DNA of 64,000 nucleotides from contig NZ_CP035281.1 in NCBI RefSeq assembly GCF_004103735.1, forward strand, positions 1,426,001 to 1,490,000, written 5' to 3'. The DNA comes from Aminipila luticellarii. Lineage in GTDB: Bacteria; Bacillota; Clostridia; Peptostreptococcales; Anaerovoracaceae. The position numbers and the translations under genes are program-made. Positions 16,701-24,212 of the stretch are shown here, piece by piece. The notes under the pieces were generated by a model, which worked only from the letters and a program-made list of their open reading frames with translations, made no database searches and was not told the DNA's origin. Numbering within the stretch: position 1 is the first letter of the stretch; each line of letters opens with the position of its first letter.

Positions 16701-18484
16701 TTTACCTTCCCTTTCCCTTCTTTTACCTTCCAAGCAACAGACATCTGATACTCGTTCCACATTCTGTGATACAGCCCGGCCTTTTCCAGCAGCTCTGCAT
16801 GGGTGCCTTTTTCCTGAATTTTACCATTTTCCATCACCAGAATCTGATCTGCATGCTGAATCGTGGAAAGTCTGTGCGCAATCATCAGTACGGTTTTATC
16901 CTTGGTAAGGACTTCAAAAGCCTGCTGAATCTTGTATTCGTTTTCAGGGTCTGCAAAAGCTGTAGCTTCGTCCAGTAAAACAATCGGCGCGTCCTTTAAG
17001 ATAGCCCTGGCCAAAGCGATTCGCTGCGCCTCGCCTCCGGACAAATAAGTTCCCTTACTCCCCACCACCGTATCGATGCCATCGGGCATTTTTTCAAAAA
17101 TCTCCTCACACTGAGCCGCTTTTGCAGCTTTCATGACCTGCTCTCTCGTGGCCTCCGGTCTGGAAAAACGAATATTTTCAAACAGACTCATTTTAAAAAG
17201 CTTTGTATTTTGAAATACAAAGGATATTTTATTCATCAGCTCTTCCGTTGGAATGGTTCTCACATCGATTCCTCCTATGGTAATGCTTCCTTGATCTATA
17301 TCAAAAAAACGCGGGATGAGAGAAGCCGCCGTAGTTTTTCCTCCACCCGACGGACCTACCAATGCTGCCGTGCTCCCTTCTTTTATACGGAGAGATACGT
17401 GTTCCACTGCGATCCGCTCTGTCCCCGGATACGAAAAGGTCACATCGTGAAATTCTATATCCGAACCTGTACAAAACCTTCCGGCATTCCCTACAGGCTG
17501 TTCTAAAATCTGTTCTTCTAAAATGCTGTTGATCCTAGCCGCCGCATCTCTGGCGAGCATAAGATTTTCACTTGTAAACATGATTTTATTCATGACCACG
17601 GTAATAATCGGCGTAAAGATACAATAAAAAATAAAATCTGAAAGAAATTTCTGCGGATTTGCCGCTGAGGCTATCAGCAGTATGCCCGCAGGAATCAGCA
17701 GTGCAAAAACACTATTAATGGCCACTGTAAAGTTGCACATGGGGATGCGCAAGCTGATCGTATAATTGACCGCCCATTTTTTATACCGAAGGATGGCCTC
17801 ATGAAAATTTTTAAATGAAAAAACAGTCTGTCCAAAGGTTTTGACCACCGGTATTCCCCTTATGTATTCTACCGCTTCATTATTCATATCTTCTAAAGCA
17901 TTTTGATACTCTCTCATGGATTCCACCATGTTAGCTCCCATCATGGCGTTCAAAAAGAATGCGCCGATTACAATAGGAATCAGACTGATCAGCCCCATTC
18001 TAAAGTCAAATACCATCAGCAGAACCAGCATGGCGACAGGGGTCACCAAAGCACCGGTAAGATCCGGAAGCATATGAGCCAGAAACGTTTCCGTCTGCCC
18101 GGAGCTTTCATCAATAATCCTTCTCAGCTTACCCGTTCCATTGGCATCAAAATATCCGAGAGGAAGTCTGAGAATGTGATGCAGGGCCTCACTTCTCATA
18201 TTTCTTGCCGTACGAAATGCGGCAATATGCGTACACATCAAAGCAGCGAAGTATACCACGATTCCCACAACAGAGAACCCCACAGCAATCCATCCATACT
18301 GCTCCAAGTTTCTTGCTGCTGCAGCATTCGGCAGCACCTTAAGAATTTCATATGCAACCTTCCATATGCACAGAAACGGCACCAACACCAGTATGGAACT
18401 GATACCTGACAATATACAGCCAAGATAAGTCAGATATTTATGCATTCCCGCAAAGTCCAGTATTCCTTTTTTTTTTTCTTTCAC
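16697..18484 (-). CDS. ABC transporter, fused permease-ATPase (first half of heterodimer)
   Basis: 595 residues with six membrane helices and an ATPase. Walker A is GPSGGGKTT, the signature LSGGEAQR and Walker B IVLLDEATAFADPENE. That FADPENE D-loop is one I associate with siderophore-type ABC half-transporters such as IrtB and YbtP. It starts at a GTG (18484) behind GGAGGTAATATA. A perfect 18-bp palindrome lies just upstream. With its partner it probably moves a metal chelate or small hydrophobic molecule. Confidence 0.9.
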   Translation of the reverse strand: MKEKKKGILDFAGMHKYLTYLGCILSGISSILVLVPFLCIWKVAYEILKVLPNAAAARNLEQYGWIAVGFSVVGIVVYFAALMCTHIAAFRTARNMRSEALHHILRLPLGYFDANGTGKLRRIIDESSGQTETFLAHMLPDLTGALVTPVAMLVLLMVFDFRMGLISLIPIVIGAFFLNAMMGANMVESMREYQNALEDMNNEAVEYIRGIPVVKTFGQTVFSFKNFHEAILRYKKWAVNYTISLRIPMCNFTVAINSVFALLIPAGILLIASAANPQKFLSDFIFYCIFTPIITVVMNKIMFTSENLMLARDAAARINSILEEQILEQPVGNAGRFCTGSDIEFHDVTFSYPGTERIAVEHVSLRIKEGSTAALVGPSGGGKTTAASLIPRFFDIDQGSITIGGIDVRTIPTEELMNKISFVFQNTKLFKMSLFENIRFSRPEATREQVMKAAKAAQCEEIFEKMPDGIDTVVGSKGTYLSGGEAQRIALARAILKDAPIVLLDEATAFADPENEYKIQQAFEVLTKDKTVLMIAHRLSTIQHADQILVMENGKIQEKGTHAELLEKAGLYHRMWNEYQMSVAWKVKEGKGKVK

Positions 18485-18499
18485 TATATTACCTCCATC

Positions 18500-18517
18500 G
18501 GTTAGCTATAGCTAACC
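18500..18517. promoter_or_regulatory. Palindromic operator before the ABC operon
   Basis: A perfect 18-bp palindrome GGTTAGCTATAGCTAACC, 15 bases before the GTG start. Its core GTTAG-N6-CTAAC is the same, with the same spacing, as the core of the palindrome over the AraC promoter at 19659-19698. Confidence 0.75.
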
Positions 18518-18526
18518 ATCAACCTT

Positions 18527-18551
18527 TTTAAAAGCACCTAATCAGGTGCTT
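18527..18551 (-). terminator. Terminator between the AraC gene and the ABC operon
   Basis: AAGCACCT-GATT-AGGTGCTT on the minus strand, then TTAAAAA. The T run is short and interrupted, so read-through is likely. Confidence 0.65.
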
Positions 18552-18615
18552 GTTTTCTTATCTGTTCTCTATTTTATTCGTATAAAGACGCATTATCTAC
18601 TCCAAAAAAGTAGTT

Positions 18616-19614
18616 TTAGCTCCATTCGGACATTTTATCGTGCAGGAAATATTGCTTGCCTTCCCTGTTCTGTCTGAACTCTCTGGGGGTCATCCCCATA
18701 ACATCTTTGAACGCCGCCGCAAATTTGCTTCCATTCTCATAACCGACGCAGTTTGCTATATGCAAAATCGTATGTTCTGTTTCAAGAAGCATTTTAGCCG
18801 CCGCACTCATACGGTACCTTTTTATGTATGAATAAATCCCGCTGCCGAACACCCCTTTAAAGCAGCTTTTCATGGCGGTAAGAGCCATCTCATGCTCCGC
18901 CGCCAGCTGCTCCAGCGTATATTTTTTATCCATATGCTCTGTAATCTGTTTTTGTATTATCTTAATCTTTTCTACCTGACCTCTGGGAAAATAAACGCTT
19001 GGTTGATTGGTTTCCCCTCCTATGGTGCTTAAAAATAAAAGTACCTCCAGTACCTTCAACTTAAAATAATCCTTTCTGATCTGCTCCGGCAGGCAATAGA
19101 GCTCAAAAAAGATGTGCTCGGCCCATTCCGGTTCACGGATGAGGAAGAATCCTCTTCTGCCGCATAAAGCTCTGCAAATCTGTTCTAGGTTAATCTGACC
19201 TGTCCCAAAATGATGATCCAGCTCCCTTTGTGCCAATTTCGGAACAACCGTAATAGACACCCCGTGATAATGGGATATGGGGAAATACGAATGGTGACGC
19301 GTCCCTTCTTTTCGGTTCACAGAAAAATCTCCGTCTGCCATATAGAGATAATCTCCATTCTGAAACTCGCATTCAATCCTTCCTTCTCTGCAGTGATTGA
19401 TCTCGAAAACTTCCTCCGATGGGTTGATATCAACAGAGAATTCCTGCATGTGTACCTCATTATATACGACAGTAATTCCCTCAAACACTTCATAGCTGAT
19501 CATCTTGGCGTTTCCCGTTTCATCTGTGATCTGATAGACGGACCGATCGGCTCTTCTGTTTAAAACCTGAACACCTTCTCCGTACAAGGATTTTTCCTCC
19601 AAGGTCGGCTTCAC
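18616..19614 (-). CDS. AraC-family transcriptional regulator (YbtA/PchR-like)
   Basis: 332 residues: an N-terminal sensing region (with EINHCREGRIECEF and a SYFPISHYHG stretch typical of YbtA/PchR-like regulators), then two HTH motifs at the C-terminus (YTLEQLAAEHEM... and ILHIANCVGYENGSKFAAAF, ending MTPREFRQ). I start at the GTG at 19614, eight bases after GGGAGG; the GTG at 19623 overlaps that SD. It lies just before the ABC pair on the same strand, so it probably activates that operon in response to the transported ligand, often a siderophore. Confidence 0.88.
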   Translation of the reverse strand: MKPTLEEKSLYGEGVQVLNRRADRSVYQITDETGNAKMISYEVFEGITVVYNEVHMQEFSVDINPSEEVFEINHCREGRIECEFQNGDYLYMADGDFSVNRKEGTRHHSYFPISHYHGVSITVVPKLAQRELDHHFGTGQINLEQICRALCGRRGFFLIREPEWAEHIFFELYCLPEQIRKDYFKLKVLEVLLFLSTIGGETNQPSVYFPRGQVEKIKIIQKQITEHMDKKYTLEQLAAEHEMALTAMKSCFKGVFGSGIYSYIKRYRMSAAAKMLLETEHTILHIANCVGYENGSKFAAAFKDVMGMTPREFRQNREGKQYFLHDKMSEWS

Positions 19615-19658
19615 AGAAATCACCTCCCGCTATTCTCCGCTTCCTTTATCCCTTCGTC

Positions 19659-19698
19659 CAACTCCTATTAGTTAGCATATACTAACTAATAGGAGTTG
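19659..19698. promoter_or_regulatory. Perfect 40-bp palindromic operator over the AraC promoter
   Basis: Arms of 17 bp (19659-19675 and 19682-19698) around CATATA. The inner core reads GTTAG-N6-CTAAC, as at 18500-18517. No T tract follows on either strand, so it is not a terminator. Confidence 0.8.
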
Positions 19699-19702
19699 TC
19701 AA
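19674..19702 (-). promoter_or_regulatory. Promoter of the AraC gene
   Basis: Minus strand TTGACA (consensus) at 19702-19697, 17 bases, TATGCT. The palindrome covers the spacer, the -10 and the likely start site, so a bound repressor would block it. Confidence 0.6.
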
Positions 19703-19723
19703 TAACTGCAAAAATAATATCGT

Positions 19724-20323
19724 TTAATTGGTTACAGTAGTTTTTCCGGCGGTATCCATTTTTTGAATTTCTAAAGCTTCAATATAGTAAAACGGGCCGT
19801 CTACACTGTCGTCCCCTGCTCGCAGAATTCCCCGGACCCGAATCCAGTCCTTTCCGGACTTATACTGGGTCATATCTTCATCTGACAAAATTTCGAAGGA
19901 AACATAACCCCCGCTGCAATAAGGGCACGAAGGCCCAAACCGTCCTATTAAATCGTATGGCTGGTAGTCTCCGATATAAAAGCCTTCTATTTCCACAGTC
20001 TTGTCTTTATATTGTCCGAAATTCATATACCAGTCATTTATCTGTGTGGCATAATAATTGTCCCCAACCATAATATCTATTTTTTTGTCAAAAGCTTTTT
20101 TATCCGCTTCAATATCACAATCGTATGTAGAATTTTCTTTTACGACAGCCTTATTGTTTTCCGCTGTCTTTTTTGATATTGCCTGTGACGAAGTAATGTC
20201 AGGGCTGTTTATTTTTTTATTTGAAGCTGCACTCTGGCTGTTTGTGCATCCGGTAAAAAGCCCGATGCTTAGCACCAGCGATACAAAGAGCATAAGCTTC
20301 CTTTTATTTTTCATTTTGAACAT
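19724..20323 (-). CDS. Lipoprotein of the metal-uptake operon (TIGR03943/DUF1980-like C-terminus)
   Basis: 199 residues. The signal peptide ends at a lipobox LFTGC, so it should be lipid-anchored outside the membrane. A Ser/Lys-rich linker follows, then a small domain with KTVEIEGFYIG, PSCPYCSGG and WIRVRGIL. That order resembles the C-terminal domain of YcgQ/TIGR03943 proteins, which are zinc-regulated in some Firmicutes. The CPYC pair may bind metal. It overlaps znuB by 20 bases, so the genes are coupled. A metal-delivery role is inferred from context. Confidence 0.75.
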   Translation of the reverse strand: MFKMKNKRKLMLFVSLVLSIGLFTGCTNSQSAASNKKINSPDITSSQAISKKTAENNKAVVKENSTYDCDIEADKKAFDKKIDIMVGDNYYATQINDWYMNFGQYKDKTVEIEGFYIGDYQPYDLIGRFGPSCPYCSGGYVSFEILSDEDMTQYKSGKDWIRVRGILRAGDDSVDGPFYYIEALEIQKMDTAGKTTVTN

Positions 20324-21137
20324 GCTCCCGCCCCCTTTCTATTAGTGAAAAGACAAGGAATACAATAATATTGATAATCACAATACTGGCTCCTGTGGGG
20401 GTGGAATATTCATAAGAAATAAAAATTCCCGTTAAAAAACAAACAATGGAAACGAATACCGAACTGATGATAACCGTCTTAAATTTTTTGCATATTCTCA
20501 TGGAGCTCAAGGAAGGGAAAACAATTAAGCTGGAAATCAGTAAGGTTCCCATCATCCGCATGCCCAAAACAACTGTCACGGCGGTCAACAGAGCGATGAT
20601 CATATTATACAGATTGCTGTTCGTGCCGGTTGCCTTTGCAAAATTTTCATCAAAGGTCACCGCAAATATTCTCGGATAAAAGGCGACAAACAAAATGATT
20701 ACAGCAGCTGATAATATAACGGATATTTTTACATCTGCAGGGCTCATAGCAAGAATACTTCCAAACATATAGTTACATACATCCGTATTCATACCTGTCG
20801 TAACAGACACAGTCATAACACCCACTGCCAGGGCTCCGCTGCACATTAATGCGGTTGCCGCATCTCCTTTGATCTTACTGTTTTCATTCATTCTCAGCAG
20901 GAGGAAAGCAGAGAATACACAGATTGGAATAGCTACGGTAAGCGGTGCCAGATTCGTTACATAAGCCACAGCCAATGCGGCAAAGCCTACATGGGATAAT
21001 CCATCTCCAATCATGGAATAGCGCTTCAAAACCAGACTGGTTCCAAGAAGTGCTGCGCACAGGGAGACCAACACGCCTACGATCACTGCCCTCAGCATAA
21101 ACGGATAAGAAAACATCTCTGTGATAATCTGTATCAT
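20304..21137 (-). CDS. znuB: Zinc/manganese ABC transporter permease
   Basis: 277 residues with about eight hydrophobic helices, of the ABC-3 (ZnuB/TroC) permease family (LVLKRYSMIGDGLSHVGFA near residue 40 is the family hallmark). It forms the membrane channel of a metal importer with ZnuC and ZnuA. The ATG at 21137 overlaps the znuC stop (ATGA) and has GGAGGGACTGCTTT before it. Metal specificity (zinc or manganese) cannot be set from this protein alone. Confidence 0.93.
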   Translation of the reverse strand: MIQIITEMFSYPFMLRAVIVGVLVSLCAALLGTSLVLKRYSMIGDGLSHVGFAALAVAYVTNLAPLTVAIPICVFSAFLLLRMNENSKIKGDAATALMCSGALAVGVMTVSVTTGMNTDVCNYMFGSILAMSPADVKISVILSAAVIILFVAFYPRIFAVTFDENFAKATGTNSNLYNMIIALLTAVTVVLGMRMMGTLLISSLIVFPSLSSMRICKKFKTVIISSVFVSIVCFLTGIFISYEYSTPTGASIVIINIIVFLVFSLIERGREHVQNEK

Positions 21138-21841
21138 AAAGCAGTCCCTCCTAAAAATCGTATACCAATAACACTCCTGCAATATTCCTCCTTTGTCCCG
21201 AAGAAAAGCTGCTTCTTTCCCAAATGCAAAATGTGGCTGGCAAAATCCACCGCACCTTTTACGTCATGGGAAACCATAATAACCGTCATCTTCTCTTTTA
21301 CATTCAACTCTTTTACCATATTGTAAAATTCCATAGACATGATAGGGTCCAGACCGGTAATCGGTTCATCCAATAAAATCAACTTTTTGGCGGCACATAA
21401 CGCCCTTGCCAGCAGAACTCTCTGCTGCTGTCCGCCTGAAAGTTCTCGGTAGCACTGGTTTTTTAAAGAAAGAAGCTCTAATTTTTTCATATTCTCTATG
21501 GCAGCTTCCTTGTCCTTCTTGCTGTAAAACAGCTTTTTCCCGCAGCTGTTCAGTCTTCCAGACAAAACCACTTCATACACGCTTGCCGGGAAATCTTTCT
21601 GTACCGGAGTCTGCTGTGGAAGGTATCCGATCTCATTCTGAGCAAGTCCCTCTCCGGTTATGATATTGCCGGAGAAAGTTTTTTTAAGATTCAATATTCC
21701 TTTTATCAAGGTGCTTTTTCCGGCTCCATTTTCTCCCACAATACAGAGATAATCTCCCTGGTTCACTGAAAAATCAATATCAGACAAAATTACATTTCCT
21801 TCATAGGCAAAAGAAACATTCTGGCAGGTTAATAGACTCAT
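21134..21841 (-). CDS. znuC: Zinc/manganese ABC transporter ATPase
   Basis: 235 residues. Walker A GENGAGKST, Q-loop LPQQTPVQ, signature LSGGQQQR, Walker B LILLDEP and the switch His in VSHD are all in place. It powers the importer with ZnuB. It starts directly after the znuA stop, with GGAGG eleven bases upstream, inside the end of znuA. Confidence 0.94.
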   Translation of the reverse strand: MSLLTCQNVSFAYEGNVILSDIDFSVNQGDYLCIVGENGAGKSTLIKGILNLKKTFSGNIITGEGLAQNEIGYLPQQTPVQKDFPASVYEVVLSGRLNSCGKKLFYSKKDKEAAIENMKKLELLSLKNQCYRELSGGQQQRVLLARALCAAKKLILLDEPITGLDPIMSMEFYNMVKELNVKEKMTVIMVSHDVKGAVDFASHILHLGKKQLFFGTKEEYCRSVIGIRFLGGTAL

Positions 21842-22825
21842 TTAATTCAATGCCTCCTTCAATGCCTCTACATTGTGCTTCATCAGATCGATATAAGTCA
21901 CTCCCGATTCAAAATCATCCCTGCTGACATTATGAACCGCATTCAGCAGCTCACTTTTTGCTCCTGTAGTTTCACAAATAGAATCACATATTTTTTCATT
22001 GGACAGCTCTATGTGGAAAACTACCGGAATCTTATCCTGTTTCACTTTATTCGTCAGAAAAGCGATCGTTGCAGCATTTGCCTCCGTATCCGTAGAGCAT
22101 CCCGGGAAAGCAGCATAATAAGTAAGACCGTATTCATCCGCAAAATAACGGAATGGGAAACGATCAGCAACAATAATTTCTTTACGCTTTGCCTGATCTA
22201 CTACGTCCTGAAACTCACCGTCCAGCTGCTCTAATTCTGAAAGATACTGTTTTGTATTCTGTTTATAGGCCTCTGCATGTTCCGGATCCAATTCACATAA
22301 ATTGTCGCAGAGCTTTTGTACTATTTTCATGGTATTCTTCGGAGAAGTCCATACATGTTCATCATATTCCGGTTCTGCTTCACCGACCTGAGGTTCTTCC
22401 TCCTCTTCCGGCGTCATTCCCTCAACTACCTCTTCCTCTGCTAAATCTACACAATCCATAAGGGTTACGATCTTCGTTTTGCTGCTGTCCACTGAATCCA
22501 TTATATTCGCCACCCATTCATCCGAATCCCCGCCTACATAAACGAACATGTCCGATTTCTGTATATCTTTGATATCCTGAGGAGTGGGCTCAAAACTGTG
22601 GCTTTCCGCTCCCGGGGACAACAGCATAGTCAGATTCAGGTAATCCCCGCCGATCTGACGCAGAAAATCGTATTCAGGAAAAATCGTTGCAACCACATTC
22701 AGTTTTTTAGCATCTGCAGAATTTTGCGAAGAATCATTGGATTTTAAAAAAGAGCATGAAGACATAAGCCCCGCTGCCAAAGCAATAATGAGCACAATTA
22801 AAAATACCTTATTCAATTTTTTCAT
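21842..22825 (-). CDS. znuA: Metal-binding lipoprotein of the zinc/manganese ABC transporter
   Basis: 327 residues, cluster A-I solute-binding protein. Lipobox LMSSC, then VVATIFPEYDFLRQI. Likely metal ligands are His in ESHSFEPTP, His in DEHVWTSP and His in FHIELSNE, plus an Asp near the C-terminus. The loop that is His-rich in many ZnuA proteins is here Glu-rich (EEEEEPQVGEAEPEYDEH). I start at the ATG at 22825, which has GGAGG; the longer frame has none. An inverted repeat and a promoter lie just upstream. Confidence 0.92.
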   Translation of the reverse strand: MKKLNKVFLIVLIIALAAGLMSSCSFLKSNDSSQNSADAKKLNVVATIFPEYDFLRQIGGDYLNLTMLLSPGAESHSFEPTPQDIKDIQKSDMFVYVGGDSDEWVANIMDSVDSSKTKIVTLMDCVDLAEEEVVEGMTPEEEEEPQVGEAEPEYDEHVWTSPKNTMKIVQKLCDNLCELDPEHAEAYKQNTKQYLSELEQLDGEFQDVVDQAKRKEIIVADRFPFRYFADEYGLTYYAAFPGCSTDTEANAATIAFLTNKVKQDKIPVVFHIELSNEKICDSICETTGAKSELLNAVHNVSRDDFESGVTYIDLMKHNVEALKEALN

Positions 22826-22852
22826 AAATAAACCTCCGAAATTATTTTGAGT

Positions 22853-22887
22853 TTGTAAAAATCTAGCAAATAATGGATTTTTTACAA
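22853..22887 (-). promoter_or_regulatory. Promoter and inverted repeat before znuA
   Basis: TTGTAAAAAATC and GATTTTTACAA (minus strand) form an inverted repeat with one extra A. The same stretch holds a candidate TTGTAA, 16 bases, TAGATT. A metal-responsive repressor site is plausible, but it does not match the classic Zur box. Confidence 0.4.
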
Positions 22888-22914
22888 AAAAGTTCATAAA
22901 TAAGCGGAGGCACT

Positions 22915-23229
22915 TTAATCGTTCATACGTACCTTGCGTGTAATAGGGGTATCAAAAAGAATAATAAAATAAGTTTGTATGGAGTTTTTTGCCAAAACAA
23001 AAAACGCAGAAGAGACACAGATCACAGCAAGGGCGGGAATACCTGTATGAAGCAGGAACTGAGTACAGGCCTGAAGCTCCGTACATACGGTACAGCCTTC
23101 ACCGCTGCAAGCATGATCTGTATATTTAACAAGAAATGCAACAGACAGACAAAGAACGGCAAGCAGGCATACAGCAATTAAAAGCGCTGTTAATTTTTGT
23201 TTTTGTAAATGATAGGGTCTGCTTTGCAT
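22915..23229 (-). CDS. Small Cys-rich membrane protein next to znuABC
   Basis: 104 residues from the ATG at 23229 (SD AAGGAGG, spacing 8). Two membrane helices (about 15-35 and 60-82) flank an outside loop DHACSGEGCTVCTELQAC with four Cys and one His. Small proteins of this pattern (HxCxGxxCxxC) recur next to metal importers in Clostridia, as I recall; a role in metal handling at the membrane is inferred from that. It ends 90 bases before znuA. Confidence 0.7.
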   Translation of the reverse strand: MQSRPYHLQKQKLTALLIAVCLLAVLCLSVAFLVKYTDHACSGEGCTVCTELQACTQFLLHTGIPALAVICVSSAFFVLAKNSIQTYFIILFDTPITRKVRMND

Positions 23230-23259
23230 ACTGTCGGCCTCCTTCCTCAAAATTCTGGT

Positions 23260-23820
23260 TTATCCATCTATCCGGTACAAAATTCGGTACATTTTTTCAT
23301 TAAATTTCACCTTTTTTATATATTTTACCGTTTCATCGTAGGGCATATTGTGAAAGTCTTCTCCATTCTCTGCTATAAGTGAATTTTCTGTCCACTTTTT
23401 TACATTTCCCCTGCCGGCATTGTATGCGGCAAGGATTAATTCCGTGGTGCCAAATTCTTTTCTCAGGTTGTCAATATACCAAGAGCCCATTTTAATATTG
23501 ATTTCGGGATTGTACAGGTCATCGGCAGTAAAATTTTCCATACCTATGGATTCCGCTATCCATTCAGCAGTTGATTCAGTCAGCTGCATCAGACCTACCG
23601 CTCCCTTATGCGACTTGGCGTTCTTATCGAACCTGCTTTCTGTTTTAATTACTGCCAGCAAAAAGTATGGATCCACATTATATTCTTTAGAATATTTTAC
23701 TACATAGTCCTTGTACAGGATTGGATAGGAAAGGTCATAAACAATTCCTTTCGCGGCAAATAATATAAAAATAATTACTAAAAATATCATAAACTTGTTC
23801 TTTTTTTGCTTTTTTTTCAT
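23260..23820 (-). CDS. Lytic transglycosylase (SLT domain)
   Basis: 186 residues with one N-terminal membrane anchor (about 9-27). The SLT domain shows the catalytic Glu in IKTESRF (about 59-65), GAVGLMQL and AAYNAGRGNVKKW. It cleaves the MurNAc-GlcNAc bond of peptidoglycan with 1,6-anhydro formation. The length and anchor match the YjbJ-type proteins. A consensus promoter lies about 90 bases upstream; the Cys-rich gene follows after 30 bases and could share the transcript. Confidence 0.92.
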   Translation of the reverse strand: MKKKQKKNKFMIFLVIIFILFAAKGIVYDLSYPILYKDYVVKYSKEYNVDPYFLLAVIKTESRFDKNAKSHKGAVGLMQLTESTAEWIAESIGMENFTADDLYNPEINIKMGSWYIDNLRKEFGTTELILAAYNAGRGNVKKWTENSLIAENGEDFHNMPYDETVKYIKKVKFNEKMYRILYRIDG

Positions 23821-23909
23821 TCCATTCTCCCAGTCGGCCTATATTCTGTTAAAGCCTCGCTCAAAATCTGCGGGTCTCATATCTCTTGTGTCCTATTTAT
23901 GACTAATAC

Positions 23910-23938
23910 AGTTTAAAAGATTACAACGAATTTGTCAA
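23910..23938 (-). promoter_or_regulatory. Sigma-A promoter for the transglycosylase
   Basis: Minus strand TTGACA, exactly 17 bases, TAAACT, about 90 bases before the ATG at 23820. Confidence 0.65.
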
Positions 23939-24151
23939 AGAATCTTTTCCCACATTCCATCTTAAAAACTTCTGCTCATTTACTTATAAAACTTATAAAA
24001 TTGTTTTTTTGTTTTATAAACAGCAAATTAATTATAATTTTAAAAATCAGCTTGTTATTAAATTTTTTAAATATATATTCATTTTCATTGGATTTTCAAT
24101 GTGTTTACACTTGTTTGCCTTATCGTTTTGGTAAACTTTTTTAATAATATA
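23939..24151. other. AT-rich divergent intergenic region
   Basis: About 210 bases of very AT-rich DNA between the two divergent promoters. I see no gene, terminator or convincing RNA here. There are short TTATAAAA/TTTTATAA repeats (near 23984-24016) but no clear operator. Confidence 0.5.
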
Positions 24152-24180
24152 TTGATTTTTCCATAACAATATAGTATTAT
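24152..24180 (+). promoter_or_regulatory. Promoter for the LysM-NlpC/P60 gene
   Basis: TTGATT, 17 bases, TATTAT, about 30 bases before the ATG at 24213. Confidence 0.6.
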
Positions 24181-24212
24181 CATTAAAGCTATTAAATGAA
24201 TGAGGTTTTTTT

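Noticed and set aside
19659-19698. The 40-bp palindrome as a terminator of the lipoprotein gene
   Set aside because: Neither strand has a T tract after it. It overlaps a consensus -35 and a -10, so an operator explains it better.
22853-22887. A canonical Zur box before znuA
   Set aside because: The repeat reads TTGTAAAAA-type, not the known Zur consensus. It is kept only as a generic operator candidate.
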